From contig CABJBM010000005.1 of assembly GCA_902363835.1 (NCBI GenBank), positions 124,001-188,000 on the forward strand: DNA of 64,000 bases, given 5' to 3'. The notes below the pieces were generated by a model. That model was not told the DNA's origin, did no database searches, and saw only the letters and a list, made by a program, of their open reading frames with translations. Below are positions 38,631 through 47,866 of the stretch, one piece after another (position 1 is the stretch's first letter; each line of letters opens with the position of its first letter). The position numbers and the translations under genes are program-made. The stretch is from Lachnospiraceae bacterium. Lineage in GTDB: Bacteria > Bacillota > Clostridia > Lachnospirales > Lachnospiraceae.

Positions 38631-40022
38631 ATGGCTGTAAAGTATATTCCGGAACCATTCAGAATAAAAATGGTAGAACGAATCAAAATGTTAACCCAAG
38701 AGGAACGTATGGAAAAAATCAAAGAGGCTAAATATAATTTGTTTAGTCTGAGAGGAGAGGACGTCTATATTGACCTTTTAACCGACAGCGGAACCAATGC
38801 TATGAGCGACGGTCAATGGGCAGGAATTATGAGAGGCGATGAAGCATACGCCGGTTCAGCCAGTTACTATAAATTAGTTGATGCCGGTAAAGATATATTC
38901 GGTTATGATTTTATACAACCCGTTCACCAGGGCCGTGCCGGCGAAAAGGTGCTTTTTCCTATTTTCCTTTCCAAAGGTAAGTTTGCCATTTCCAATATGT
39001 TCTTTGATACAACAAGAGCTCATGTAGAGCTGGCAGGGGCCAGAGCCATTGACTGTGTGGTGGAAGAAGCAAAAAATCCTTCTGTAAGAGCTCCTTTTAA
39101 AGGCAACATGGATGTTGTTAGATTGGAAAAACTAATCAATGAACTGGGTGCTGAAAATGTCGGTCTTGTTGTGATGACCATTACCAACAACTCAGCAGGC
39201 GGCCAGCCTGTATCAATGGCAAACATGAGAGAGGTATCAGAAATTTGTAAAAGGTATCACATTCCTCTTAATATTGACGCTGCCAGATATGCTGAAAATG
39301 CTTTTTTCTTAAAGCAGCGGGATGAAGAATGCAAACATATGTCCATAAAAGAAATTGTCAGCAAAATGTTCAGCTATGGTGATATGTTTACAATGTCTGC
39401 CAAAAAGGATACAATTGTAAACATCGGTGGCCTGATTGGAGTAAAAGATGGTAATTCACCAATAATATTAAAAATAAAAGCTAACTGCATTTCATACGAA
39501 GGGTTTTTTACTTATGGGGGACTTTCCGGACGGGATCTGGAAGCTCTGGCAATCGGACTTTACGAAGGCATAGATGAAAACTTCTTAAGATACCGCATCG
39601 GTCAGATGGAATATCTGGCAGATAAATTAGATGAGGCAGGAATTGCTTACCAATCGCCGGTGGGCGGTCATGGCGTTTTTGTGGATGCAGCAGCATTTTT
39701 CCCCCACATCCCATATAATGAATTCCCGGGACAGGTGCTTGCAATCGAGTTATACAAAGAGGCTGGAATCCGTACCTGTGACATAGGTTCCTTTATGCTG
39801 GGGAATGATCCTGATACCGGTGAGCAGCTTCATTCCCAGTTTGAATTCACCCGCTTTGCGATTCCGCGCCGTGTTTATACACAGGCCCATATTGACATTA
39901 TGGCTGATGCATTGATTACAATCAGGCAAAGAGCAGCCGAAATTAAACGCGGATACCGCATCACCTGGGAGCCGCCGATTTTACGCCACTTCCAGGCATC
40001 TTTGGAACCCATCGAATATTAA
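38631..40022 (+). CDS. tnaA: tryptophanase
   Basis: A 463-residue PLP lyase of the tryptophanase/tyrosine phenol-lyase family. The PLP lysine is Lys259 in SAKKD. At three positions that separate the two activities it matches tryptophanase: Asp126 in FFDTT, Ile385 in DIGSF, and His452 in RHF (equivalents of E. coli TnaA Asp137, Ile396 and His463, offset 11). So the likely reaction is tryptophan to indole, pyruvate and ammonia. One oddity is HQGRAGE near residue 99 where HQGRGAE is usual, in the cofactor phosphate loop. It has a good AGGAGAG ribosome site and an AT-rich 5' region without a Trp-containing TnaC leader. It is followed 28 bases later by an amino-acid transporter. Confidence 0.88.
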   Translation: MAVKYIPEPFRIKMVERIKMLTQEERMEKIKEAKYNLFSLRGEDVYIDLLTDSGTNAMSDGQWAGIMRGDEAYAGSASYYKLVDAGKDIFGYDFIQPVHQGRAGEKVLFPIFLSKGKFAISNMFFDTTRAHVELAGARAIDCVVEEAKNPSVRAPFKGNMDVVRLEKLINELGAENVGLVVMTITNNSAGGQPVSMANMREVSEICKRYHIPLNIDAARYAENAFFLKQRDEECKHMSIKEIVSKMFSYGDMFTMSAKKDTIVNIGGLIGVKDGNSPIILKIKANCISYEGFFTYGGLSGRDLEALAIGLYEGIDENFLRYRIGQMEYLADKLDEAGIAYQSPVGGHGVFVDAAAFFPHIPYNEFPGQVLAIELYKEAGIRTCDIGSFMLGNDPDTGEQLHSQFEFTRFAIPRRVYTQAHIDIMADALITIRQRAAEIKRGYRITWEPPILRHFQASLEPIEY

Positions 40023-40050
40023 ATATATCCGACAGTAGGGGGTAATTACT

Positions 40051-41553
40051 ATGCGTGATCAATGGAACAGCAGAACAGGCTTTTTATTCGCAGCAATTGG
40101 GGCTGCAGTTGGATTAGGTAATTTATGGAGGTTTCCGTTTCAAGCTTATAAAAATGGTGGTGGAGCATTTTTTCTTCCATACTTTGTAGCGATTATTACA
40201 TGTGCTGTTCCTTTGATGATCATGGAGTACACCTATGGTCGGAGAATACGGGGCGGTTCAACAAAGGCATTTGCCAGACTTAAGAAGAAGCTGGAGATTA
40301 TTGGCTGGGTGCAGGTTATGGTCCCCATTGTGGTCATGATGTTTTACAGCACCATCATATCCATATCCGTTGTCTTTATGATCTACTGTATCGGTCATAC
40401 CTTTGGCATGGTAAACTGGATGAGCAATCCGGGCCCGCTGTTAGGCGTTATTACCGGGCAGGCCCAGAATGCTTTTGACTTTGGAAGCGGTATCAGCCTT
40501 TACATGCTGGGCGCAGTGGTTGTGGTATGGTTTTGCAACTGGGCCATCGTCCGGAAGGGAATTTCCGGAGGAATTGAAAAAGCCTCAAAAATATTCACTC
40601 CTCTTCTCATGATTCTGATGATAATTTTTATGATTAACTCCATGAGGCTGGAGGGGGCCTATATTGGGTTAAATGCATTATTTACACCTGATTTTTCCAA
40701 AATTTTAAACCCCAGCATATGGGTTGCGGCATATGCCCAGGTATTTTTCTCCACAACACTTGCAGTTGGTGTTATGATTGCTTACGGTTCTTATCTGGGA
40801 GAAAAACAGGATATCGTAAACAACTCCTTTATCACCGTACTGTCAAACAGCTCTTTTGATATTATTGCAGGAATTACCGTGTTTTCAACCCTGGGATTTC
40901 TGGTCAATAAACAAGGCGTTTCTTTTGACTCCTTCGGAACCGGAGCCGGAGTTGCTTTTATCGCATTTCCCATCGCGATTTCAACCATGTCATCCAATAT
41001 TGCGGTTCAGGGCATTTTAGGATTTTTATTTTTCTTTTGCTTGTTTATTGCCGGAATTTCCTCCAGTATTTCTATGCTTGAGGCATTTAATACTTCAGCC
41101 CTGGATAAATTTAAGATTTCGCGTAAAAAGTTAACCAACATCATATCCATTGCCGGTTTTATAGGAAGCGCCACTTTTGCAACATACTGCGGATTCAACT
41201 ATATTCTGGACCTGGTTGATTCTTACGTGGCAAACTATGTGATCGCCACCCTTGGCCTGGTGGAAGTTATGGCAGTCAGTTACATTTATGGTACGGAGAA
41301 ACTCAGAGAAGATGCAAACCAATATTCTGACTTTAAGATCGGTAAATGGTGGGATTATTTACTGAAATACTTTACGCCCATATTGTTGGGAATTACGGTC
41401 ATTACCAATTTTGTGTCCGGTATTATGAAGATGTTTGGTATGGATTCCATAACACTGATATCCAATATTGTGTTTGGCTGGGGAACTGTTGTACTTATGA
41501 TCGGTGTTGCCATTGTGTTTTGTAAACGTCCATGGCAGGCTGATATTGAATAA
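40051..41553 (+). CDS. sodium-dependent amino acid transporter, NSS family (TnaT-like)
   Basis: A 500-residue LeuT-fold symporter with 12 hydrophobic segments. GAAVGLGNLWRFPF in the first helix and GGGAFFLPY are the Na+ and substrate-site motifs. Family members carry tryptophan, tyrosine, leucine, methionine or alanine. Placed directly after tryptophanase, it most likely brings in tryptophan, as the TnaT transporter of Symbiobacterium does. A tiny membrane protein gene follows, as in MetP/MetS pairs. Confidence 0.92.
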   Translation: MRDQWNSRTGFLFAAIGAAVGLGNLWRFPFQAYKNGGGAFFLPYFVAIITCAVPLMIMEYTYGRRIRGGSTKAFARLKKKLEIIGWVQVMVPIVVMMFYSTIISISVVFMIYCIGHTFGMVNWMSNPGPLLGVITGQAQNAFDFGSGISLYMLGAVVVVWFCNWAIVRKGISGGIEKASKIFTPLLMILMIIFMINSMRLEGAYIGLNALFTPDFSKILNPSIWVAAYAQVFFSTTLAVGVMIAYGSYLGEKQDIVNNSFITVLSNSSFDIIAGITVFSTLGFLVNKQGVSFDSFGTGAGVAFIAFPIAISTMSSNIAVQGILGFLFFFCLFIAGISSSISMLEAFNTSALDKFKISRKKLTNIISIAGFIGSATFATYCGFNYILDLVDSYVANYVIATLGLVEVMAVSYIYGTEKLREDANQYSDFKIGKWWDYLLKYFTPILLGITVITNFVSGIMKMFGMDSITLISNIVFGWGTVVLMIGVAIVFCKRPWQADIE

Positions 41554-41594
41554 CTGAAAGATTTGATAATTGGACTGACAAGGGGGAAATTACT

Positions 41595-41699
41595 ATGAAT
41601 CCATTTGCATTGGCCATGATGATTGTTGGCTGTACTGTTGTATGGGGTGGACTCTTTCTATGCGTGGGCATAGCCCTGACTAAAAAAACGGAAGAATAA
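41595..41699 (+). CDS. MetS-like small subunit of NSS transporter
   Basis: A 34-residue protein with one hydrophobic helix (about residues 4-27) and a Lys/Glu tail. The MNPFALAMMIVG opening and WGG in the helix fit the methionine/alanine importer small-subunit family, which supports NSS transporters of the MetP type. An AGGGGG ribosome site lies about 8 bases upstream, and it is 41 bases after the transporter gene. It is short enough to be missed by gene callers. Confidence 0.8.
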   Translation: MNPFALAMMIVGCTVVWGGLFLCVGIALTKKTEE

Positions 41700-41716
41700 A
41701 TAAGTCAGAAAAGATC

Positions 41717-41765
41717 AAAGGGGATACTGCAAAACTAACTTAGGTTAGCCAGGCAATATCCCCTT
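41717..41765. terminator. Terminator between the transporter unit and LysR gene
   Basis: AAGGGGATA and TATCCCCTT enclose an inner CTAAC/GTTAG hairpin. It lies between converging genes and may act on both strands. Confidence 0.75.
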
Positions 41766-41780
41766 CCCTTTATCCATTTG

Positions 41781-42668
41781 CTAACTGTCTTTTAAAGAAG
41801 CTAATTGAAGAAAAACTTTTATAAAAGGATTCTCATTGGATTTCTGGTACATGGCAACAAAATTTCCGGGATCAAAATCTTTTAAATTAACAGCTTTCAC
41901 ATTGGGCGTTAAATGCCTGATACAAATGCTCGGTAAGAAAGCCACACCCAGACCGGATTCCACCATTAATATCTGTGATTCCAGGCTGTTGGCATTAATA
42001 ATATCTTTGATGTTAAGGCCAGCTGTCATTGTAAATTGTTTTAAAATCTCCAGGGAGCAGGGACCTGAATCTTCGCTTAAGGTAATTAATGTACATTCGT
42101 TCAGTGAATCAGCTGATATGGTATCAAACTGAGCAAGGGGATGCTTTTTATTTACAATGATGTACATAGTAGAAGGAAACACCTGTTTTACCACGGTTTC
42201 ATCAAGGGATACAAAAGCAGGGCTGAAAGGAAGAGTAAAGACTATGTCTAATTTTCCGGTTTGTAAGTATGTTATAAGGTCATTATAGCTATATTTGGCA
42301 ACCAGGACATCAATATCCGGATAAAGGGCCTTAAACTCGGAAACTACTTGTGCGATTAAAATATGCTCATAATGGCCAAAGCCAATTTCCAATACTTTTG
42401 GATGGAGCTTAGCCGTTTTTTGTGTTTGGGAAATCATCTCGTTGTACAATTCTATAACCTTTAAGGCTTTGTGGTAAAAAACTTCTCCGGCAGGAGTAAG
42501 TAAAACAGTCCTGTTGTTACGTTTTAACAAAACAACCCCCAGCTCTTCTTCTATGGCTGCAATCTGGCGGCTCATGGCTGTTTGTACCATGTGGTGTTCC
42601 TGGGCAGCTTTTGTAAAGTTCTTATGATTTACAACTGAAACAAAATAAGACAATTTTCTGATTTCCAT
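41781..42668 (-). CDS. LysR family transcriptional regulator
   Basis: A 295-residue LysR protein: helix-turn-helix in the first 60 residues (SVVNHKNFTKAAQEHHMVQTA, read as two short stretches) and a two-lobed effector domain. It converges on the tryptophanase/transporter pair and belongs to the same 4.35-kb module, so it probably controls those genes, perhaps with an aromatic amino acid or indole as effector. That link is inference; no LysR site (T-N11-A) was assigned upstream of tnaA. Confidence 0.9.
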   Translation of the reverse strand: MEIRKLSYFVSVVNHKNFTKAAQEHHMVQTAMSRQIAAIEEELGVVLLKRNNRTVLLTPAGEVFYHKALKVIELYNEMISQTQKTAKLHPKVLEIGFGHYEHILIAQVVSEFKALYPDIDVLVAKYSYNDLITYLQTGKLDIVFTLPFSPAFVSLDETVVKQVFPSTMYIIVNKKHPLAQFDTISADSLNECTLITLSEDSGPCSLEILKQFTMTAGLNIKDIINANSLESQILMVESGLGVAFLPSICIRHLTPNVKAVNLKDFDPGNFVAMYQKSNENPFIKVFLQLASLKDS

Positions 42669-42774
42669 TTAATCACCATATCTTTTCAATGAGATATAAA
42701 ATGCCTTGGCAGCTTTATTCCCAACATGGATCACAAACCAACCCAATTAAGGAGGATAAGGAAAAAAGCATAAA

Positions 42775-42845
42775 ACCTGAATATAATGCAGCAGTAGCAT
42801 TTTCTTGCTGCGAAAAAGTCCTGAGCGTTCAGGGCCTTTTTTATT
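42775..42845 (+). repeat. Right direct repeat bounding the tryptophanase module
   Basis: A second copy of 38356-38424. It starts with ACCTGAATAT and holds what looks like the last codons of a binding-protein gene (CTG AAT ATA ATG CAG CAG TAG; left copy CTG AAT GTG AAG CAG TAA), then the same terminator. A stop two codons upstream shows it is a remnant here. Confidence 0.8.
42813..42842 (+). terminator. Terminator copy in the right repeat
   Basis: AAAAAGTCCTGA and TCAGGGCCTTTT pair around a GCGT loop with one extra C. It has no intact plus-strand gene directly upstream, which supports a duplication origin. Confidence 0.75.
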
Positions 42846-42943
42846 TGGATGAATACGTGCTATTTGTTCACAAACAAGTCCTGTTCTATCCGTGATAAGA
42901 TGAATTTGTCAGTAAAACAAATATTGGAGGAGGAAGAGATACC

Positions 42944-44107
42944 ATGAAACGAAAATTTTTAGCGGCTGCAATGGCTTTGGCCTTAACGGCAGGAATGCTT
43001 TCCGGATGCGGGAGCTCCAAAAGCTCTGCACCTGAGAGCAAAGAGGCCCAGACCACTGGGGCAGCCACCACAGAAGCTGCCAAAGCGGCTGAGACCAAGG
43101 CAGAGGAAACCAAAGCAGCAAAGGGGAGCGGAACCCTAGTCGGAGTCGCCATGCCCACCAAGGATCTACAGCGGTGGAACCAGGATGGATCCAATATGAA
43201 GAAGGAGCTGGAAGCCGCCGGATATAAGGTGGATTTACAGTATGCCAGCAATGATGTCCAGACACAGGTATCCCAGGTAGAGAACATGATTTCCAACGGC
43301 TGCCAGATACTTGTGGTTGCTTCCATTGACGGAAGCTCTTTGGGAGAGCCCTTAAGCCAGGCCAAAGCCATGGGCATTCCGGTCATTTCCTATGACCGTC
43401 TGATCATGAACTCTGATGCTGTTACTTACTATGCAACTTTTGACAACTATAAAGTCGGACAAAAGCAGGGCGAGTATCTGGTAGAAGCTCTGGGCCTTGA
43501 GACAGCCACTGAACCTAAGAACATTGAGCTGTTTACCGGTGACCCGGCTGACAATAACTGCAATTTCTTCTTTGGCGGAGCAATGGATGTCCTTAAAAAG
43601 TATATTGACAGCGGAAAGCTGGTGGTAAAATCCGGCCAGACTGCTTTTGAGCAGGTAGCCACCGCTAACTGGGATTCTGAGAAATCTCAGAACCGTATGG
43701 ATACCATTATTGCAGGCAACTATTCTGACGGAACCGTATTGGATGCAGTCCTCTGCTCCAATGATTCCACTGCCCTGGGAGTGGAGAATGCCCTTGCATC
43801 TTCCTATACCGGAAAATATCCGGTCATCACAGGACAGGATTGTGATATTGCCAATGTAAAGAACATGCTTTTAGGAAAACAGGCCATGAGCATTTTTAAG
43901 GATACCCGTACCCTTGCTTCCCAGGTGGTGAAGATGGTGGATTCCGTTATGCAGGGCGGTGAAGCAGAGATCAATGATACCAAATCTTATGACAATGGAA
44001 CGGGAATTATCCCTACCTATCTGTGTGATCCGGTAGTCGTAACGGTTGATAACTACAAGGATATGTTAATTACTTCCGGCTACTACACGGAAGACCAGTT
44101 AAAGTAA
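42944..44107 (+). CDS. chvE: multiple-sugar-binding lipoprotein, ChvE type
   Basis: A 387-residue lipoprotein (lipobox LSGC, Cys22) with an Ala/Glu/Lys/Thr-rich tether and a type I binding domain of the ChvE/XylF group. [16 protein letters not shown] near residue 147 and [15 protein letters not shown] near residue 270 are typical. It feeds the ATPase and permease that follow. Known ChvE proteins bind galactose, glucose, arabinose or xylose. An AGGAGGAAG ribosome site lies about 7 bases upstream. Confidence 0.92.
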   Translation: MKRKFLAAAMALALTAGMLSGCGSSKSSAPESKEAQTTGAATTEAAKAAETKAEETKAAKGSGTLVGVAMPTKDLQRWNQDGSNMKKELEAAGYKVDLQYASNDVQTQVSQVENMISNGCQILVVASIDGSSLGEPLSQAKAMGIPVISYDRLIMNSDAVTYYATFDNYKVGQKQGEYLVEALGLETATEPKNIELFTGDPADNNCNFFFGGAMDVLKKYIDSGKLVVKSGQTAFEQVATANWDSEKSQNRMDTIIAGNYSDGTVLDAVLCSNDSTALGVENALASSYTGKYPVITGQDCDIANVKNMLLGKQAMSIFKDTRTLASQVVKMVDSVMQGGEAEINDTKSYDNGTGIIPTYLCDPVVVTVDNYKDMLITSGYYTEDQLK

Positions 44108-44126
44108 TAGAAATGATTTTCTTATG

Positions 44127-44156
44127 GGACGGCTTCTCAAAAGTATGGAGCCGTCC
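44127..44156 (+). promoter_or_regulatory. Hairpin between binding protein and ATPase genes
   Basis: GGACGGCT and AGCCGTCC pair perfectly with a 14-base loop. It is in the same place as the hairpin at 8432 but lacks a T run, so mRNA processing or stability is more likely than termination. Confidence 0.6.
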
Positions 44157-44186
44157 TTAAGAAATGACGGCAAGGGAGGGATATTC

Positions 44187-45776
44187 TTGGCAAAAATACT
44201 TTTGGAAATGAAGAGCATAACCAAGACATTTCCAGGCGTTAAGGCTCTGGATAATGTAAACCTTCAGGTAGAGGAAGGGGAAATCCACGCCCTGGTAGGT
44301 GAAAATGGAGCCGGCAAATCTACCCTGATGAACGTACTCAGCGGCATTTATCCCTATGGCACCTATGAGGGAGATATTATTTATAACGAAGAAATCTGCA
44401 AATTCAACCGGATCAGTGACAGTGAACAAAAGGGAATCGTCATCATTCATCAGGAGCTGGCCCTTGTCCCCTATATGACGATTGCGGAAAACATGTATCT
44501 GGGAAATGAAAAGGGAAAAAGGTACGCAATCAACTGGAATGAAACTTATGGGGAGGCGGACCGGTACTTAAAAACAGTGGGGCTTATGGAGTCATCCCAT
44601 ACCCTGATCAAGGACATCAGCGTGGGAAAACAGCAGCTGGTGGAGATTGCAAAGGCGCTTGCAAAAAATGCCAGGCTTTTAATTTTAGATGAGCCTACCG
44701 CATCCTTGAATGAAGATGATTCCAGGTCGCTTCTGGAGCTTTTGCTGAAATTCAAATCAGAGGGATTAACCTCAATCATTATTTCTCATAAACTGAATGA
44801 AATTGCCTATGTGGCGGATAAAATTACAGTCCTCCGCGACGGCTCAACCATAGAAACTCTGGACAGGAAAAAGGATACCATTACCGAAGACCGGATCATC
44901 AAAGGCATGGTAGGCCGGGAACTGGTGGACCGCTTTCCAAGGCGGGATAATGTGAAGATCGGTGAAAAGGCCATGGAGGTGGAACACTGGAATGCCTGCC
45001 ATCCCCTGTATTCGGACCGGAAGGTGGTAAATGATGTGTCCTTTTATGTGAGGAAAGGAGAGGTTGTAGGGATCTGCGGCCTGATGGGCGCCGGAAGGAC
45101 CGAGCTTGCCATGAGCATTTTCGGAAAGAGCTATGGCGTCAATATTTCAGGAACAATTCGCATCAAAGGGGAAACGGTAACGTTAAAATCGGTCCGGGAG
45201 GCCATACGCCATAAGCTTGCCTATGTTACCGAGGACCGGAAGGGAAATGGCCTGATCCTGGGAAATCCTATCAGGATCAACACGACCCTTGCAAATATGC
45301 AGGCAGTCAGCCGCCGCACCGTCATTGACAAGGATAAGGAATTTGCAGTGGCAGAGGATTACCGGGATAAGCTGAAAACCAAGTGCCCCACAGTGGAACA
45401 GAACGTGGGAAACTTAAGCGGCGGAAACCAGCAAAAGGTCCTTCTTTCAAAATGGATGTTTGCGGAGCCGGATATTCTGATTTTAGATGAACCCACCAGA
45501 GGAATTGATGTGGGCGCAAAATACGAGATATACTGCATTATCAACCGCCTGGCTGCGGAAGGCAAATCCGTTATCATGATATCGTCGGAGCTTCCCGAGG
45601 TACTTGGAATGTCGGACCGCATTTATATTATGAATGAAGGCCGTATGGTGGGAGAAGTCAGTGCGGCCGAGGCAACCCAGGAGAAGATCATGGCCTGTAT
45701 TTTAAAATCAGATAAAAACCCTGAGGGCATACCGAAATTCCCTGAAGAACGGGCAAACCAGAGGCAAGGAGAGTAG
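44187..45776 (+). CDS. gguA: multiple-sugar ABC transporter ATP-binding protein
   Basis: A 529-residue protein with two ABC domains. Domain 1: Walker [10 protein letters not shown] (Lys44), signature SVGKQQ, Walker [11 protein letters not shown]. Domain 2: degenerate P-loop [10 protein letters not shown], signature LSGGNQQK and Walker [11 protein letters not shown] with the Glu kept. The start is taken as TTG at 44187, because GGGAGGG is 6 bases upstream and the protein then starts [11 protein letters not shown] as in relatives. An in-frame ATG at 44124 has no ribosome site, and its codons overlap the hairpin. It works with the ChvE-type binding protein and the permease. Confidence 0.92.
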   Translation: MAKILLEMKSITKTFPGVKALDNVNLQVEEGEIHALVGENGAGKSTLMNVLSGIYPYGTYEGDIIYNEEICKFNRISDSEQKGIVIIHQELALVPYMTIAENMYLGNEKGKRYAINWNETYGEADRYLKTVGLMESSHTLIKDISVGKQQLVEIAKALAKNARLLILDEPTASLNEDDSRSLLELLLKFKSEGLTSIIISHKLNEIAYVADKITVLRDGSTIETLDRKKDTITEDRIIKGMVGRELVDRFPRRDNVKIGEKAMEVEHWNACHPLYSDRKVVNDVSFYVRKGEVVGICGLMGAGRTELAMSIFGKSYGVNISGTIRIKGETVTLKSVREAIRHKLAYVTEDRKGNGLILGNPIRINTTLANMQAVSRRTVIDKDKEFAVAEDYRDKLKTKCPTVEQNVGNLSGGNQQKVLLSKWMFAEPDILILDEPTRGIDVGAKYEIYCIINRLAAEGKSVIMISSELPEVLGMSDRIYIMNEGRMVGEVSAAEATQEKIMACILKSDKNPEGIPKFPEERANQRQGE

Positions 45777-45779
45777 AAG

Positions 45780-46955
45780 ATGGAGAATAAGATGAAATTA
45801 TCTGAGGGATTAAAAAAATATACGATGGTGATCGTTCTGGCTGTTGTAGTTATTCTTTTTACGGTCAACACCGGAGGAAAAATGCTTCTGCCCCAAAACG
45901 TGAACAACTTGATTGCCCAGAATGCATATGTATTTATACTGGCAACCGGCATGCTTTTTTGTATTCTTACCGGAGGAAATATCGACTTATCCGTAGGCTC
46001 TGTGGTTTGTTTTATAGGAGCCATAGGCGGAAGCATGATGATTACCATGGGAATCAATCCTTATCTGACTCTGCTTGCAATGCTGATCATGGGGATTCTG
46101 GTAGGAGCATGGCAGGGCTTCTGGATCGCCTATGTGCGGATCCCTCCCTTTATCGTGACTCTGGCCGGCATGCTCATGTTCCGCGGGTTGTCCAATGTGG
46201 TTTTACAGGGCATGACCTTATCCCCTATTCCGGAGCCTTTTTTAAATCTGTTTAACACCTATGTCCCGGATATATTCGGGATTCAGGGGTTTAATCTTAC
46301 CTGTTTTTTAGTGGGAATCATAGCTTGTCTGGTTTTTATTGTCCTGGAATTTTTAAACCGCAGAAGAAAGCTTCAAAAGGGATACCGGGTGGATCCTGTG
46401 GGAGGCATGGCAATAAAAATGGCTTTCATAAGCTTTGTGGTCCTGTTCTTCATGTATAAGCTGGCCAGATACAAGGGAATCCCCAATGCCCTTATCTGGG
46501 TAACAGCCATCATCGGAATATACAGTTATATTTCTTCCAAAACCACCACAGGACGCTATTTTTACGCTGTGGGCGGAAATGAAAAGGCCACCAGGCTGTC
46601 CGGCATTGACACCAATAAGGTGTATTTCCTGGCTTACTTAAATATGGGACTGCTGGCCGCAGTGGCAGGCATGGTGACTGTTGCCCGGTTAAACTCCGCC
46701 AACCCCACAGCAGGAAACAGCTATGAAATGGATGCCATCGGCGCCTGCTTCATCGGAGGTGCTTCCGCCTACGGCGGAACCGGAACCGTACCGGGAGTCA
46801 TTGTAGGCGCGACCCTCATGGGCGTGCTGAATCTGGGCATGAGCATTATGGGCGTGGATCAGAACCTGCAGAAGGTGGTAAAGGGAGCGGTTCTTATGGC
46901 TGCGGTTATTTTTGATGTGGTGAGCAAGAGAAAGTCGTTTATTGTTAAGCAGTAG
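45780..46955 (+). CDS. gguB: multiple-sugar ABC transporter permease
   Basis: A 391-residue membrane protein of the XylH/GguB type, longer than RbsC-type permeases, with about 10 hydrophobic segments. GGNIDLSVGS near residue 63 and the cytoplasmic AVGGNEKATRLSGID near residue 265 are family motifs. It starts 3 bases after the ATPase stop and completes the importer. Confidence 0.93.
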   Translation: MENKMKLSEGLKKYTMVIVLAVVVILFTVNTGGKMLLPQNVNNLIAQNAYVFILATGMLFCILTGGNIDLSVGSVVCFIGAIGGSMMITMGINPYLTLLAMLIMGILVGAWQGFWIAYVRIPPFIVTLAGMLMFRGLSNVVLQGMTLSPIPEPFLNLFNTYVPDIFGIQGFNLTCFLVGIIACLVFIVLEFLNRRRKLQKGYRVDPVGGMAIKMAFISFVVLFFMYKLARYKGIPNALIWVTAIIGIYSYISSKTTTGRYFYAVGGNEKATRLSGIDTNKVYFLAYLNMGLLAAVAGMVTVARLNSANPTAGNSYEMDAIGACFIGGASAYGGTGTVPGVIVGATLMGVLNLGMSIMGVDQNLQKVVKGAVLMAAVIFDVVSKRKSFIVKQ

Positions 46956-47036
46956 ATGAAAAGGGATTCTTTTGAAAGATTATGCCGAAAAAACCTGTTA
47001 AACGGATTTGCAAATAAGAATCCATAAAGAGTTTTT

Positions 47037-47083
47037 AAAATGCTGTTTTCTTATACCAATGTATGAGAAACAGCATTTTTTTA
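47037..47083 (+). terminator. Terminator of the multiple-sugar importer operon
   Basis: AAAATGCTGTTT and AAACAGCATTTT form the base of a stem that continues with CT.ATAC/GTAT.AG, followed by seven T. Confidence 0.9.
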
Positions 47084-47191
47084 TCTGCAATAAAAGACTT
47101 TTTTTGCTTTTTATTTCCCCAGGATTCCCCAATGAATGAACGGCTTATTTAAATAAAAATCCCCCTATATATAGAAATCTGGTTCAACTTG

Positions 47192-47200
47192 TGGTAGAAT
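47192..47200 (+). promoter_or_regulatory. Probable extended -10 promoter before rmlC
   Basis: TGG-TAGAAT at 47192-47200 is a match to an extended -10; no clear -35 box lies 17 bases upstream. The transcript would begin near 47207 and contain the leader hairpin. Confidence 0.5.
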
Positions 47201-47245
47201 GCTACAAGTAAAAGAATGTTTTGATAGGTAAAAACATTACAGATA

Positions 47246-47280
47246 TACCATCATGCCCAAAAGATATGGGCAGAAAAGTG
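47246..47280 (+). promoter_or_regulatory. Leader hairpin motif, copy B
   Basis: TGCCC (47254-47258) and GGGCA (47268-47272) within ATACC-N4-TGCCC-N9-GGGCAGAAAAG, matching copy A at 22715. Both are just before a polysaccharide gene. Confidence 0.5.
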
Positions 47281-47296
47281 AAAAGGAGCATAAATT

Positions 47297-47851
47297 ATGG
47301 GAAAGATAAAGGTAACTGCATGCGGAATCAAAGGGCTTTTTGTCATTGAGCCTGCGGTATTTCACGATTCCAGAGGATATTTTATGGAAACCTACAACCA
47401 GAATGACTTTAAGGAAGCAGGACTTGACATGGTTTTTGTACAGGACAACCAGTCCATGTCCGTAAAGGGCGTACTGCGTGGCCTTCATTTCCAGAAAGAG
47501 TTTCCTCAGGGAAAGCTGGTACGGGTTGTGAGAGGAAAGGTGTTTGACGTGGCAGTTGATCTGCGTTCCGCTTCCGAAACCTATGGCAAATGGTTTGGCG
47601 TGGAGCTGTCTGCGGAAAATAAAAAGCAGTTCTACATTCCCGAAGGCTTTGCCCATGGATTTTTAGTTTTGTCTGATGAGGCTGAATTTGCATACAAGTG
47701 TACTGATTTTTATCATCCCGGCGATGAGGGCGGAATTTTGTGGAGCGATCCTGCAATTGGCATTGAATGGCCTATTGAGGAAGGCATGGAGCTGATCATT
47801 TCCGAGAAGGATCAGAAGTGGGCTGGAATTCAGGATACCTTCAAATTTTAA
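47297..47851 (+). CDS. rfbC: dTDP-4-dehydrorhamnose 3,5-epimerase
   Basis: A 184-residue cupin enzyme of the RmlC family, the usual size. GVLRGLHFQ near residue 57 holds the catalytic His, followed by GKLVRVVRGKVFDVAVDLR. It makes dTDP-4-dehydro-L-rhamnose for L-rhamnose synthesis, which fits the rhamnosyltransferase-like genes here. RmlA, RmlB and RmlD are not in the window. A GGAG ribosome site lies about 9 bases upstream. Confidence 0.95.
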   Translation: MGKIKVTACGIKGLFVIEPAVFHDSRGYFMETYNQNDFKEAGLDMVFVQDNQSMSVKGVLRGLHFQKEFPQGKLVRVVRGKVFDVAVDLRSASETYGKWFGVELSAENKKQFYIPEGFAHGFLVLSDEAEFAYKCTDFYHPGDEGGILWSDPAIGIEWPIEEGMELIISEKDQKWAGIQDTFKF

Positions 47852-47866
47852 TGAGAGGAGAAAACC

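Larger units (their letters stand above)
46956..47296 (+). other. 341-base intergenic region
   Basis: No gene is seen here. In order it holds a loose inverted repeat (GGATTCTT near 46967 and AAGAATCC at 47017-47024), a strong terminator, a T-rich stretch, a probable extended -10 promoter and the copy B leader hairpin before rmlC. It marks the boundary between sugar uptake and the second polysaccharide region. Confidence 0.7.

Noticed and set aside
38356..42845. Insertion sequence or transposon carrying the tryptophanase module
   Set aside because: No transposase, integrase or terminal inverted repeats were seen; only the direct repeats at the borders are supported.
42689..42895. 68-codon frame between the LysR and ChvE-type genes
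   Set aside because: It runs across the right repeat and terminator, has no ribosome site, and resembles no family.
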